Part shown: positions 1 through 7,192 of the stretch, piece after piece
How positions within the stretch are numbered: position 1 is the stretch's first letter
Layout: every line of letters begins with the position of its first letter
NCBI RefSeq assembly: GCF_020709055.1
Contig: NZ_JAJFCK010000023.1
Location: forward strand, 1-35,384
From: Ruminococcus callidus
GTDB lineage: Bacteria > Bacillota > Clostridia > Oscillospirales > Ruminococcaceae
DNA length: 35,384 nucleotides
Reading direction: 5' to 3'
Position numbers and translations under genes: made by a program
Notes under the pieces: model-generated
The model's database searches: none
What the model saw: the letters and a program-made list of their open reading frames with translations, nothing else
Told to the model about the DNA's origin: nothing

Positions 1-51
1 CAACAAAATTTGCCGAAAAGACGTAGATAGACGCCTATGAACACGAGCTCT
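1..51. repeat. Truncated copy of 162-bp MITE-like inverted repeat (family A)
   Basis: These 51 bases are the exact reverse complement of 31379-31429, one end of the complete element at 31379-31540. The copy is cut by the window edge and its tip lies about 30 bp before the first gene. A third, also truncated, copy ends the window at 35330. Seen directly. Confidence 0.9.
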
Positions 52-81
52 TATAAAAAATAGTCGAAAGAGATGACCCAT

Positions 82-1269
82 ATGACTCCCAGAGAAGAAA
101 TCGGATACGGGTTAGATGCCCTTGTCATTTTCCGCAGTTTACAGCAGGATCCGGTGCTTCGTGCACTGATGCAGTTCTGCCACACCGACAAGGAGAACAC
201 ACCCGCACAAATCCGCTTTTACAGCGCCATGGTCTCCGCTCTGTATGAGCGGGCGGACGACCTCACCGGCTATCTGGAACAGATCGTTTTGGAACACGAA
301 AACGTCTACGTTCAGCGTGCCGGCGCCGGCGAGTCCATTTCGCCGAACATGGAAACTTGTCTGCACACAGAATTGAAATTGCTGAACCGCATTGCTATGC
401 TGACGCCTGCCATGGTGCAGGCAGAGATGCAGACCAGCATTCCCCTGCCGGCATGGCAGACCCACAAGACCGATCTGGATGCCCTGTACACCCGGCGTGT
501 GGCAGAGATCTCCAAGCACGGCTACGGCATCTATGCACGGCATCACATGTTCACCGTAGGCGCAAGCGGCGACTTGATTCCGGTACAGTATCCCGACCCC
601 ATCACACTGGAACAGATGGTAGGCTACGAGCGGGAGCGCAGCATTGTGGTGGAAAACACCAAGGCGCTCCTCGCCGGAAAGTATGCCTCCAACGTCCTCC
701 TCGCCGGAGATGCCGGCACAGGCAAATCCGCAACGGTCAAGGCGATTGCCAATGCATTCAAGGGCGACGGCCTGCGGCTCATTGAGCTGAATAAAGACCA
801 GCTGTGCTACATTCCGCAGATCATGGATCACCTGTGCAAAAATCCGCTGAAGTTCATCCTCTTCATTGATGACCTCACTTTCTCGGAGGATGACCCCAAC
901 TTCGGCACGCTGAAAGCCACGCTGGAAGGCAGCATTGCGGCACGGATGCGCAACACCGTCATCTATGCCACCAGCAACCGCCGCCATCTGGTCAAGGAGA
1001 CCTTCGATGACGGCAGCGACAAGCACTCCAATGACACCGTACAGGAGCGCATCTCCCTGTCGGAGCGGTTCGGCATCACCATCACCTACAGCCGGCCGCA
1101 GAAAAACCTCTATCTGGAAATCGTCCACGCTCTGGCAGAACAGAACGGACTGAACATCCCCGCAGAGGAACTGGACGCACAGGCAGAACAGTTTGCCCTC
1201 CAGAAGAGCGGCAGAAGCGCACGTGCCGCAAAGCAGCTCATCGACCAGCTGCTCACACAGCAGTCCTAA
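82..1269 (+). CDS. AAA+ ATPase, DUF815 family
   Basis: This is a 395-residue P-loop ATPase. Walker A (GDAGTGKS) is near residues 209-216 and a Walker B-like FILFIDDL is near 258-265. The stretch IYATSNRRHLV after it is characteristic of DUF815 proteins, a family of AAA+ ATPases of unknown function. The N-terminal 200 residues are a family-specific helical region. I chose the ATG at 82 because GAAAGAG ends 9 bases upstream; the in-frame ATG at 73 would sit on that Shine-Dalgarno. The stop codon TAA falls at the tip of a possible small repeat (1267-1314). No partner gene reveals a role; ilvA follows after 79 bases. The family call is firm, the function unknown. Confidence 0.85.
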   Translation: MTPREEIGYGLDALVIFRSLQQDPVLRALMQFCHTDKENTPAQIRFYSAMVSALYERADDLTGYLEQIVLEHENVYVQRAGAGESISPNMETCLHTELKLLNRIAMLTPAMVQAEMQTSIPLPAWQTHKTDLDALYTRRVAEISKHGYGIYARHHMFTVGASGDLIPVQYPDPITLEQMVGYERERSIVVENTKALLAGKYASNVLLAGDAGTGKSATVKAIANAFKGDGLRLIELNKDQLCYIPQIMDHLCKNPLKFILFIDDLTFSEDDPNFGTLKATLEGSIAARMRNTVIYATSNRRHLVKETFDDGSDKHSNDTVQERISLSERFGITITYSRPQKNLYLEIVHALAEQNGLNIPAEELDAQAEQFALQKSGRSARAAKQLIDQLLTQQS

Positions 1270-1314
1270 GGCAATCCTGCGCAAAGTTCTGCAAGCTTTT
1301 CGGCGGTACTGCCA
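1267..1314. repeat. Possible deleted mini-copy of the family B MITE
   Basis: TAAGGCAATCCTGCGCAAAG matches the left end of the 178-bp element at 17970 at about 17 of 20 positions. About 10 bases later, CTTTTCGGCGGTACTGCC resembles that element's right end. It looks like the two termini with the interior lost, and its TAA supplies the stop of the DUF815 gene. The match is imperfect, so this is tentative. It can also fold as an RNA hairpin before ilvA. Confidence 0.35.
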
Positions 1315-1348
1315 TCATTTTATTTCTTATGGAAAGGAAGTCCTATCC

Positions 1349-2545
1349 ATGCTGACATTGGATAAAATCTATCAAGCAAGTCATGTGCTCCGGAGTGTCA
1401 TCCGGAAAACCGACCTGATTCAGGCACCGAAGCTGTGTCCGGACTGTGATCTGTTTCTGAAAACAGAGAACCTGCAGGTCACCGGCTCTTTCAAGGTTCG
1501 TGGTGCCTATTACATGATGTCCCAGCTGACAGAAGAAGAAAAGGCACGGGGTGTCATCGCCTGCTCTGCCGGCAACCACGCACAGGGTGTGGCTCTGGCT
1601 GCGGCAAAGAACCACATGAAGGCGCTCATCTGCCTGCCGGACGGTGCGCCGATCTCCAAGGTAGAAGCTACCAAGAGTTACGGTGCAGAGGTCTGCATGG
1701 TCAAGGGTGTCTATGACGATGCCTACAACAAGGCTGTGGAGCTTCAGAAAGAACACAACTACACCTTTGTTCATCCGTTCGACAATGAAAACGTCATCGC
1801 CGGTCAGGGCACCATCGGTCTGGAAATTCTGGATCAGATGGCAGACGTGGACGCAGTGATCGTCCCCATTGGCGGCGGCGGACTGATCTCCGGCGTGGCA
1901 TTCGCCATTAAGCAGCTGAACCCGAATATCAAGGTCTACGGCGTACAGGCAAGCGGTGCACCCAGCATGTACGAGTCCATTCACAACGACAAGATCACCT
2001 GTCTAGACTCCGTTTCCACCATTGCCGACGGTATCGCCGTCAAGGAACCGGGCCCCCATACTTTCGAGTATGTCAAAAAGTACGTGGACGACATTGTGAC
2101 TGTCACCGACGACGAGATCTCCGCAGCCATTCTGGCACTGATCGAAAAGCAGAAGCTCATCGCCGAGGGCGCCGGCGCAGCATCGGTAGCTGCGGCAATG
2201 TTCCACAAGGTTCCCGTAGAGGGTAAGAAAGTGGTTTGTCTGGTTTCCGGCGGCAACATCGACGTGACCATTCTGTCCCGTGTCATCAAGCGCGGTCTGC
2301 TGATGTCTGGCAGAAGCTGCATGCTCAACATCGAGCTGCTGGACAAGCCGGGGCAGCTGAAAGATGTCTCCCGCATCATCGCCGATCTGGGCGGCAATGT
2401 CATCTCCATCCACCACGAGCGTGCCAGTGAGGGCAGCGACATCAACGGCTGCTTCCTGCGCATCACCATGGAGACAAGAGATTATGCACACATTCAGGAA
2501 ATCCGCAGTGCCCTGATGGAAGCTGGATTCCATCTGGTGGACTGA
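1349..2545 (+). CDS. ilvA: Threonine ammonia-lyase (threonine dehydratase), with ACT domain
   Basis: This is a PLP enzyme deaminating L-threonine to 2-oxobutanoate and ammonia (also serine to pyruvate), feeding isoleucine synthesis or threonine breakdown. It has 398 residues. The PLP lysine motif SFKVRGAY puts Lys at 49, the CSAGNHAQGVA motif follows, and the phosphate-binding glycine loop GGGGLISG lies near 174-181. A C-terminal ACT domain starts near 324 (MLNIELLDKPGQLKDVS). The single ACT domain and length fit the ~400-residue form rather than the ~510-residue biosynthetic E. coli IlvA. The ATG at 1349 is preceded by GGAAAGGAAG; a longer in-frame extension upstream overlaps the preceding gene and is not family-like. 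ridA follows, a functional pair. Confidence 0.95.
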   Translation: MLTLDKIYQASHVLRSVIRKTDLIQAPKLCPDCDLFLKTENLQVTGSFKVRGAYYMMSQLTEEEKARGVIACSAGNHAQGVALAAAKNHMKALICLPDGAPISKVEATKSYGAEVCMVKGVYDDAYNKAVELQKEHNYTFVHPFDNENVIAGQGTIGLEILDQMADVDAVIVPIGGGGLISGVAFAIKQLNPNIKVYGVQASGAPSMYESIHNDKITCLDSVSTIADGIAVKEPGPHTFEYVKKYVDDIVTVTDDEISAAILALIEKQKLIAEGAGAASVAAAMFHKVPVEGKKVVCLVSGGNIDVTILSRVIKRGLLMSGRSCMLNIELLDKPGQLKDVSRIIADLGGNVISIHHERASEGSDINGCFLRITMETRDYAHIQEIRSALMEAGFHLVD

Positions 2546-2593
2546 GAACCCGTCTTCACGAGCGGATACAAGTGTCTTGTGAAAACAGGTTCT
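2545..2593 (+). other. Long imperfect RNA hairpin between ilvA and ridA
   Basis: Arms 2545-2562 and 2576-2593 can form 16 of 18 pairs (one of them G-U) around a 13-base loop. The 5' arm begins at the last base of the ilvA stop codon. No U-run follows, so it is not a standard terminator. It may stabilise or separate ilvA and ridA messages. The pairing is seen; the role is inferred. Confidence 0.6.
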
Positions 2594-2625
2594 GAGTTTC
2601 CTGTTATAGAAAAGAGGTTTTTATC

Positions 2626-3003
2626 ATGGATACCATTTACACCAAAAACGCACCGGACGCCATCGGCCCGTACTCGCAGGCAGTGAAGGTCGGCGAGATG
2701 CTCTACACCTCCGGTCAGATCGCCATCAATCCGGCAACCGGCAAGGTAGAGGCTGATGACATTGTGGGACAGTCCAAGCAGGTCATGGCAAACCTGAAAG
2801 CCGTTCTGGAGGCAGCCGGCACCGGTTTCGACAAGGTTGTCAAGACCACCTGCTTCCTCAAGGATGTGGCACGGGATTTTGGCGCATTCAACGAAGTGTA
2901 TGCCAAGGCAATGGGCGATGCAAAGCCGGCAAGAAGCTGTGTCGGCGTGGCAGACCTGCCCAAGGGCGTGCTGGTAGAGGTTGAGGTCATCGCTGCACTG
3001 TAA
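2626..3003 (+). CDS. ridA: RidA family 2-iminobutanoate/2-iminopropanoate deaminase
   Basis: The 125-residue product has the full YjgF/RidA pattern: AIGPYSQAV near the start, LYTSGQIAINP, and a C-terminal ARSCVGVADLPKGVLVEVEVIA containing the conserved Arg-x-x-hydrophobic stretch. RidA hydrolyses the reactive enamine/imine intermediates released by PLP dehydratases such as IlvA to stable ketoacids. Placement directly after ilvA (80-base gap holding a hairpin) fits exactly. The start follows AAAAGAGG. A strong terminator at 3034 closes the unit. Confidence 0.95.
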   Translation: MDTIYTKNAPDAIGPYSQAVKVGEMLYTSGQIAINPATGKVEADDIVGQSKQVMANLKAVLEAAGTGFDKVVKTTCFLKDVARDFGAFNEVYAKAMGDAKPARSCVGVADLPKGVLVEVEVIAAL

Positions 3004-3033
3004 GCGCTGACTTCCGAAATCGCAACACCAGTC

Positions 3034-3071
3034 AAAAGCGGAGAACGTTTTCCACACGTTCTCCGCTTTTT
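3034..3071. terminator. Rho-independent terminator, bidirectional
   Basis: A perfect 14-bp stem (arms 3034-3047 and 3057-3070) has a 9-base loop. A U-run lies on the plus-strand side and an A-run precedes it, so it can end ridA and the convergent XRE gene at 3078. Confidence 0.9.
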
Positions 3072-3077
3072 GCACAT

Positions 3078-3311
3078 CTATGCACGTTTCTTCCGGGGAT
3101 ACGGCGTTTTCTCATCGGTTCTCCCCATGAGGTAATCCACACTGACACCGTAGAAATCCGCAAGAGCGCCAAGCGCCTCCAGCGGAATTTCCCGTGTCCC
3201 AAGTTCATATCTGGAATATGTCACCTGTGAACAGTGCAAATAATCTGCAATGTCCGTTTGGCGCAAGTCCGCATCTTCCCGTAAATTCCGAATCCGACGC
3301 AACAAAAACAT
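3078..3311 (-). CDS. Small XRE (Cro/CI-type) transcriptional regulator, downstream copy
   Basis: This 77-residue protein is almost only a helix-turn-helix domain: LRQTDIADYLHCSQVTYSRYELGTREIP, then LADFYGVSVDYLMGRTDE. It is a paralogue of the adjacent gene; both share NLRED/DLRED and the FYGVSVDYLMGRTDE segment. Its ATG overlaps the upstream gene's TAA by one base (TAATG), implying translational coupling. A short basic tail (PRKKRA) ends it. It likely represses the divergent promoter region at 3563-3617. Confidence 0.85.
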   Translation of the reverse strand: MFLLRRIRNLREDADLRQTDIADYLHCSQVTYSRYELGTREIPLEALGALADFYGVSVDYLMGRTDEKTPYPRKKRA

Positions 3312-3535
3312 TATCGGCTTCCTTTCGGATACGGTTTTGCCTCATCAGTTCTCCCCATGAGATAGTCCACACTGACACCGTAGAAATCCGCAAGGCATTC
3401 CCATATTGCAGTGGGAATGTCATTCTCTCCGGTTTCATACTTGGAATATCCGGTCTGCGACATTTTCAGATACTGTGCCACTTGTTTTTGTGTCAAATCT
3501 GCATCTTCTCTTAAATCTCGAATTCGAATTTTCAT
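3311..3535 (-). CDS. Small XRE transcriptional regulator, upstream copy
   Basis: The 74-residue product consists of one HTH_3 domain: MKIRIRDLREDADLTQKQVAQYLKMSQTGYSKYETGENDIP, then a shared FYGVSVDYLMGRTDE segment. I chose the ATG at 3535, with GGAGGG 12 bases upstream. An in-frame ATG 20 codons earlier would run through the promoter region and is unlikely. It is first in a two-gene operon with its paralogue and faces a 60-residue gene across two dyads. It is probably an autorepressor. Confidence 0.85.
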   Translation of the reverse strand: MKIRIRDLREDADLTQKQVAQYLKMSQTGYSKYETGENDIPTAIWECLADFYGVSVDYLMGRTDEAKPYPKGSR

Positions 3536-3562
3536 ACGTATAACAGCCCTCCAATTGCAACT

Positions 3563-3617
3563 ATTATACGGTAACCTGAAACAGATTATTGACATATAAC
3601 CTGTTTCAGGTTATAAT
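3563..3617. promoter_or_regulatory. Divergent promoters with two tandem operator dyads
   Basis: Plus strand: TTGACA (3589-3594), a 17-bp spacer and TATAAT (3612-3617). Minus strand: TATAAT at 3563-3568 with a weak -35. Dyad 1, AACCTGAAACAGATT (3573-3587), lies in the minus promoter. Dyad 2, the perfect palindrome AACCTGTTTCAGGTT (3598-3612), lies in the plus spacer. The sites share AACCTG-N3-CAG and start 25 bp apart. They are the likely operators of one or both XRE proteins. Confidence 0.8.
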
Positions 3618-3642
3618 AAAGAAAATGAGAAGGAGAAAGACA

Positions 3643-3825
3643 ATGCCAGACTACAAAAAACCCTATTTCCAATTGTTCTGCATCATCTGCGATACCATCG
3701 AGGAGCTGGAGCAGCTTTTGGCAGATGACGCCATTCCGGCACCGTCCGCCCTGCTTCTGAAAAAGCGCATTCTTTTGCTGAAAGAAGCGCAGCAGGAAAC
3801 TGAGGAACTGCTGATACAGGAATGA
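3643..3825 (+). CDS. 60-residue protein of unknown function, divergent to tandem XRE genes
   Basis: A strong Shine-Dalgarno (AAGGAG) 7 bases before the ATG and a consensus promoter support a real gene. The product is acidic and probably mostly helical: a short aromatic N-terminus (YKKPYFQLFCIICD) precedes leucine/glutamate-rich helices with heptad-like spacing. I see no known domain. Being the only divergent target of the two repressor-like genes, it could be an antirepressor, a small effector or a toxin-like peptide, but nothing in the sequence decides this. An upstream in-frame ATG at 3589 overlaps the promoter and was rejected. Confidence 0.65.
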   Translation: MPDYKKPYFQLFCIICDTIEELEQLLADDAIPAPSALLLKKRILLLKEAQQETEELLIQE

Positions 3826-3871
3826 CAAAATCCGCTATCTTTCTGCGCCGGCTGTTTTTTCGAGAAAAAGC

Positions 3872-3900
3872 TTGTATTCTCCCGTGATTTGTAGTATAAT
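3872..3900 (+). promoter_or_regulatory. Sigma-A promoter of glyA
   Basis: TTGTAT (3872-3877), a 17-bp spacer and TATAAT (3895-3900) lie 60 bp before the glyA start. Both hexamers are near consensus. Confidence 0.8.
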
Positions 3901-3959
3901 GAGAGTGTATCGGCATGCAACCGCTGCCGGCAATTCACGTTTGAAAAGGAGTTTTGACA

Positions 3960-5216
3960 ATGTACCAGAATATGATGGACACCATTGGTTTTGTTTCGCA
4001 GTTCGATCCGGAAGTGGGCGCTGCTATGAATCAGGAGCTGGGCCGCCAGCGCCGCAATCTGGAGCTGATCGCCAGCGAGAATCTGGTTTCTCCGGCTGTC
4101 ATGGCTGCCATGGGCTCTGCCCTCACCAACAAGTACGCCGAGGGTCTGCCCCACAAGCGCTACTACGGCGGATGCGAATATGTAGATGTCGTGGAGGAAA
4201 TCGCCATTGCACGTGCCTGCAAGCTGTTCGGCGCAAAGTATGCCAACGTACAGCCCCACTCCGGCGCACAGGCAAACACTGCCGTATACTTCGCACTGCT
4301 CCAGCCGGGCGATACCGTAATGGGCATGAGTCTGGCGCACGGCGGCCACCTGACCCACGGTTCTCCGGTCAACATCTCCGGCAAGTACTTCCACTTCGTT
4401 CCCTACGAGCTGGGCGATGATGAGTATATCGACTACGACCGTGCCGAGGCTCTGGCAAAGGAAGTCAAGCCGAAGCTGATCGTTGCCGGTGCCAGCGCAT
4501 ATCCCCGCATCATCGACTTCAAGCGCCTGTCTGAGATTGCAAAGTCTGTCGGCGCATACCTCATGGTAGACATGGCGCACATCGCCGGTCTGGTAGCCGC
4601 AGGTGTTCACCCGTCGCCGGTACCCTATGCCGACATCACCACTACCACCACCCATAAGACACTCCGTGGCCCGAGAGGCGGTCTGATCCTCACCAACGAC
4701 GAAGAGCTGGCAAAGAAGATCAACAAGGCAGTCTTCCCCGGCACACAGGGCGGCCCGCTGATGCACGTCATCGCAGCAAAGGCTGTCTGCTTCGGCGAAG
4801 CACTGAAGCCGGAGTTCCAGACCTACGGCAAGACCGTTGTTGCCAACGCCTCCGCACTGGCTGACGGACTGATGCAGCGTGGATTCCGTCTGGTTTCCGG
4901 CGGTACGGACAACCACCTGATGCTGGTTGACCTGCGCCCCTTCGGCGACCTCACCGGTAAGGAATTTGAGCGCCGTCTGGACGAGGTGTTCATCACCGTC
5001 AACAAGAACGCCATCCCCAACGACCCGCAGAAGCCGTTCGTCACCAGCGGTATCCGTGTCGGCACACCGGCAGTCACCACCCGCGGTTTGCAGCCGGCAG
5101 ATATGGACACCATCGCACAGGCAATGTACCTGGCTGCCTCCGACTTTGAAAACAAGGCAGAGGAGATTCGTGAAAGCGTTTGCGAACTGTGCGAGAAGTA
5201 CCCGCTGTACGAATAA
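3960..5216 (+). CDS. glyA: Serine hydroxymethyltransferase
   Basis: This cytosolic PLP enzyme interconverts serine plus tetrahydrofolate with glycine plus 5,10-methylenetetrahydrofolate, the main source of one-carbon units. The 418-residue length is standard. Family signatures include [29 protein letters not shown], the [10 protein letters not shown] strand and the PLP-lysine motif [14 protein letters not shown]. The start is the ATG at 3960 with AAAAGGAG ending 8 bases before; a TTG two codons earlier is possible but overlaps less well. rarA begins 3 bases after the stop, so the two are probably co-transcribed. Confidence 0.97.
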   Translation: MYQNMMDTIGFVSQFDPEVGAAMNQELGRQRRNLELIASENLVSPAVMAAMGSALTNKYAEGLPHKRYYGGCEYVDVVEEIAIARACKLFGAKYANVQPHSGAQANTAVYFALLQPGDTVMGMSLAHGGHLTHGSPVNISGKYFHFVPYELGDDEYIDYDRAEALAKEVKPKLIVAGASAYPRIIDFKRLSEIAKSVGAYLMVDMAHIAGLVAAGVHPSPVPYADITTTTTHKTLRGPRGGLILTNDEELAKKINKAVFPGTQGGPLMHVIAAKAVCFGEALKPEFQTYGKTVVANASALADGLMQRGFRLVSGGTDNHLMLVDLRPFGDLTGKEFERRLDEVFITVNKNAIPNDPQKPFVTSGIRVGTPAVTTRGLQPADMDTIAQAMYLAASDFENKAEEIRESVCELCEKYPLYE

Positions 5217-5219
5217 TCC

Positions 5220-6494
5220 ATGCATACGCCCTTAGCAGACCGGATTCGCCCGCAGACACTGGATGACGTGGTGGGACAGCGCCAGTTGCTCGCTCCGGGA
5301 AAGCCCCTGCGGCGAATCATTGAGAGCGGGAAAATCCCCAACATGATCTTCTATGGTCCCTCCGGCGTGGGAAAGACCACCGTGGCACGCATCATCGCCG
5401 ACAGCACCTCCATGACACTCCACAAGCTGAACGGTACCTCTGCGTCTACCGCAGACATTCGGGATGTGGTGGCAGAGGTGGGGACGTTCTCCGGCATGAA
5501 CGGCATCCTGCTCTATCTGGACGAAATCCAGTATTTCAACAAGAAACAGCAGCAGCTGCTTCTGGAGTACATGGAAAACGGACAGATCACCCTCATCGCC
5601 TCCACCACAGAGAACCCCTATTTCGCCGTCTACAATGCCCTCATCAGCCGTTCCACGGTATTTGAGTTCAAGCCGGTTCCGCCGGAGGAGCTGGAACGTG
5701 CGGTGGCACGCGGCTTCCGTCTGATGGAGGAGCAGCTTGGCACACCGCTGCATCTGGCAGAGGGTGTCTGCAGCTGGATCGCACGGGGCTGCGGCGGCGA
5801 TGTGCGCAAGGCACTGAACACTGTGGAGCTGATCGTGCTCTCCGGCGAACAGACGGAGGACGGCATCGCCATCTCCGGCGAACTGACGCAGGAACTCACC
5901 CAGCGCAGCAACATGCGCTATGACCGTGACAACGACCAGCACTATGATCTGCTGTCCGCCCTGCAAAAATCCATCCGCGGCTCCGACGAAAATGCAGCCC
6001 TGCACTACACAGCACGGCTGCTGGCAGCAAATGATCTGCTCTCGGTCTGCCGGCGGCTGCTGGTCATTGCAGCGGAGGATGTGGGGCTTGCCTATCCGCA
6101 GGCGATCACCATCACCAAAGCGTGTGTGGACAGCGCCCTGCAGCTGGGACTGCCGGAGGCACGCATTCCCATTGCAGAAGCTGTCATTCTTCTCGCCACC
6201 TCGCCAAAGTCCAACAGCGCCTACGAAGCGATCAACAAGGCAATGGCGGATGTGGAGGAATACGGTGCGCCGGATTTTCCACGGCATCTGCAAAACAGGC
6301 ACTTCGACGGCGCAGACGCAGCCGTTCGCGGACAGCACTACCGCTATCCCCACGACTACCCCAACCACTACGTCAAGCAGCAGTATCTGCCGGACATCCT
6401 GCGGGACAAGGTGTACTACACCTTCGGGGACAACCGGCAGGAACAGGCTGCCGCCGCCTATCGAAACAAGATTCTCAAAGAGGATCAAACGTAA
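5220..6494 (+). CDS. rarA: Replication-associated recombination protein A (RarA/MgsA), AAA+ ATPase
   Basis: The 424-residue protein belongs to the RarA/MgsA/WRNIP1 family, which acts at stalled replication forks and relates to clamp-loader ATPases. It opens with the family N-terminus (PLADRIRPQTLDDVVGQ). Walker A GPSGVGKT is at about 46-53 and Walker B LLYLDEIQ near 98-104; DEIQYFNKKQQ replaces the commoner DEIHRFNKAQQ. STTENPYF (sensor 1) follows. The C-terminal MgsA domain contains the AEDVGLAYPQA and LATSPKSNSAYEAI stretches. It overlaps the convergent gene at 6485 by 10 bases at the 3' end. Confidence 0.95.
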   Translation: MHTPLADRIRPQTLDDVVGQRQLLAPGKPLRRIIESGKIPNMIFYGPSGVGKTTVARIIADSTSMTLHKLNGTSASTADIRDVVAEVGTFSGMNGILLYLDEIQYFNKKQQQLLLEYMENGQITLIASTTENPYFAVYNALISRSTVFEFKPVPPEELERAVARGFRLMEEQLGTPLHLAEGVCSWIARGCGGDVRKALNTVELIVLSGEQTEDGIAISGELTQELTQRSNMRYDRDNDQHYDLLSALQKSIRGSDENAALHYTARLLAANDLLSVCRRLLVIAAEDVGLAYPQAITITKACVDSALQLGLPEARIPIAEAVILLATSPKSNSAYEAINKAMADVEEYGAPDFPRHLQNRHFDGADAAVRGQHYRYPHDYPNHYVKQQYLPDILRDKVYYTFGDNRQEQAAAAYRNKILKEDQT

Positions 6495-6847
6495 AATCGA
6501 ATTTTTTTGGAAGCCGGAGTTTCAGCCGGCTTCTGTTCCATCTGGGGAACAGAAGCCGAAAGATATTCCAGCGCCACGTCATACAGTCCGGACGGCGGTG
6601 TTTCCCGCCGCACCAGATCATTGGCAAAGGCAATGGTTCGTTCCAGACTCTCGGAGAAGTCCGGCAGCGTCCGGATCTCTCCGGTGCGCATGTCCTCCAG
6701 AATCACCCCGTACGCCGGTCTGGTCTTGCCATGGCCGGCAACAGCACCGGCAGTGACACGGTAGATGACCCGATTGCTGCTGTACACCTCCATGTATACG
6801 GCGGTGTGCATCGGTTTGGCACGGGAAATGGTCTGCGGTCGTTTCAT
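6485..6847 (-). CDS. Conserved hypothetical protein, DUF6514-like
   Basis: The 120-residue product has no signal peptide or membrane segment. A central block (AYGVILEDMRTGEIRTLPDFS, then ANDLVRRETPPSGLYDVALEYL) resembles DUF6514, a small Firmicute family without known function: a beta-sheet start followed by a helix that ends in a D-V-x-x-(E/D)-(F/Y)-L pattern. The start follows AAAGGAGGG with 7-base spacing. The family assignment is from memory and moderately sure; no function is claimed. The last 10 bases overlap rarA tail to tail. Confidence 0.7.
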   Translation of the reverse strand: MKRPQTISRAKPMHTAVYMEVYSSNRVIYRVTAGAVAGHGKTRPAYGVILEDMRTGEIRTLPDFSESLERTIAFANDLVRRETPPSGLYDVALEYLSASVPQMEQKPAETPASKKIRFYV

Positions 6848-7192
6848 GATACTCCCTCCTTTCGCAGCGGAATGCTGTTTTCAGCATAGCACATTCCGCA
6901 GAAAAAAGAAAGCATAAAAAACCGGTCTTTTTGTCCGAATTTCAAAGATTTTCTCGAACCGGAACGCATCCGCCACAAAGCCGACACATTCCGGAAAGAT
7001 TCGGCAGGACTCCCGCAATTTTGCTGAAAGTGATGCAATTTCACACATAAATCTTTGTTGGATTTGCGACTAGACGAATGCACCGGAGATTGCTATAATA
7101 GAGAAACGTAAATTTCAAAGTCAAACGTACGCCGCTGATGGGTTACCAACAATACCATGCCGGATACGCTTTCCCGAAAGGAGTTTCTCTTT
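6848..7192. other. Intergenic region between divergent DUF6514-like and MATE genes
   Basis: The 345 bases hold two outward promoters. On the minus strand an extended -10, TGCTATGCT (-10 hexamer at 6883-6888), lies inside a palindrome with arms GCGGAATG (6867-6874) and CATTCCGC (6892-6899). On the plus strand there is TAGACG/TATAAT (7071-7099). I saw no riboswitch or coding sequence. Confidence 0.6.
7071..7099 (+). promoter_or_regulatory. Promoter of the MATE transporter gene
   Basis: TAGACG (7071-7076), a 17-bp spacer and an extended -10 TGCTATAAT (hexamer 7094-7099) lie about 94 bp before the ATG. The leader is long enough for control, but no known motif is recognised. Confidence 0.65.

Noticed and set aside
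139..1284. Long minus-strand frame opposite the DUF815 gene
   Set aside because: It is a composition shadow: Cys/Val/Gly-rich, no Shine-Dalgarno and no domain. The same holds for the long antisense frames opposite glyA, rarA, ribD and ribBA.
6510..6532. GAAGCCGG/CCGGCTTC hairpin near the rarA stop considered as a terminator
   Set aside because: It lies in the coding end of the convergent gene and has no U-run on the proper side in either direction.
7100..7192. CTGATGGG stretch in the MATE leader, reminiscent of a fluoride riboswitch
   Set aside because: The required 5' half (GG-GATG with its pairing partners) is absent and no consistent fold emerged.
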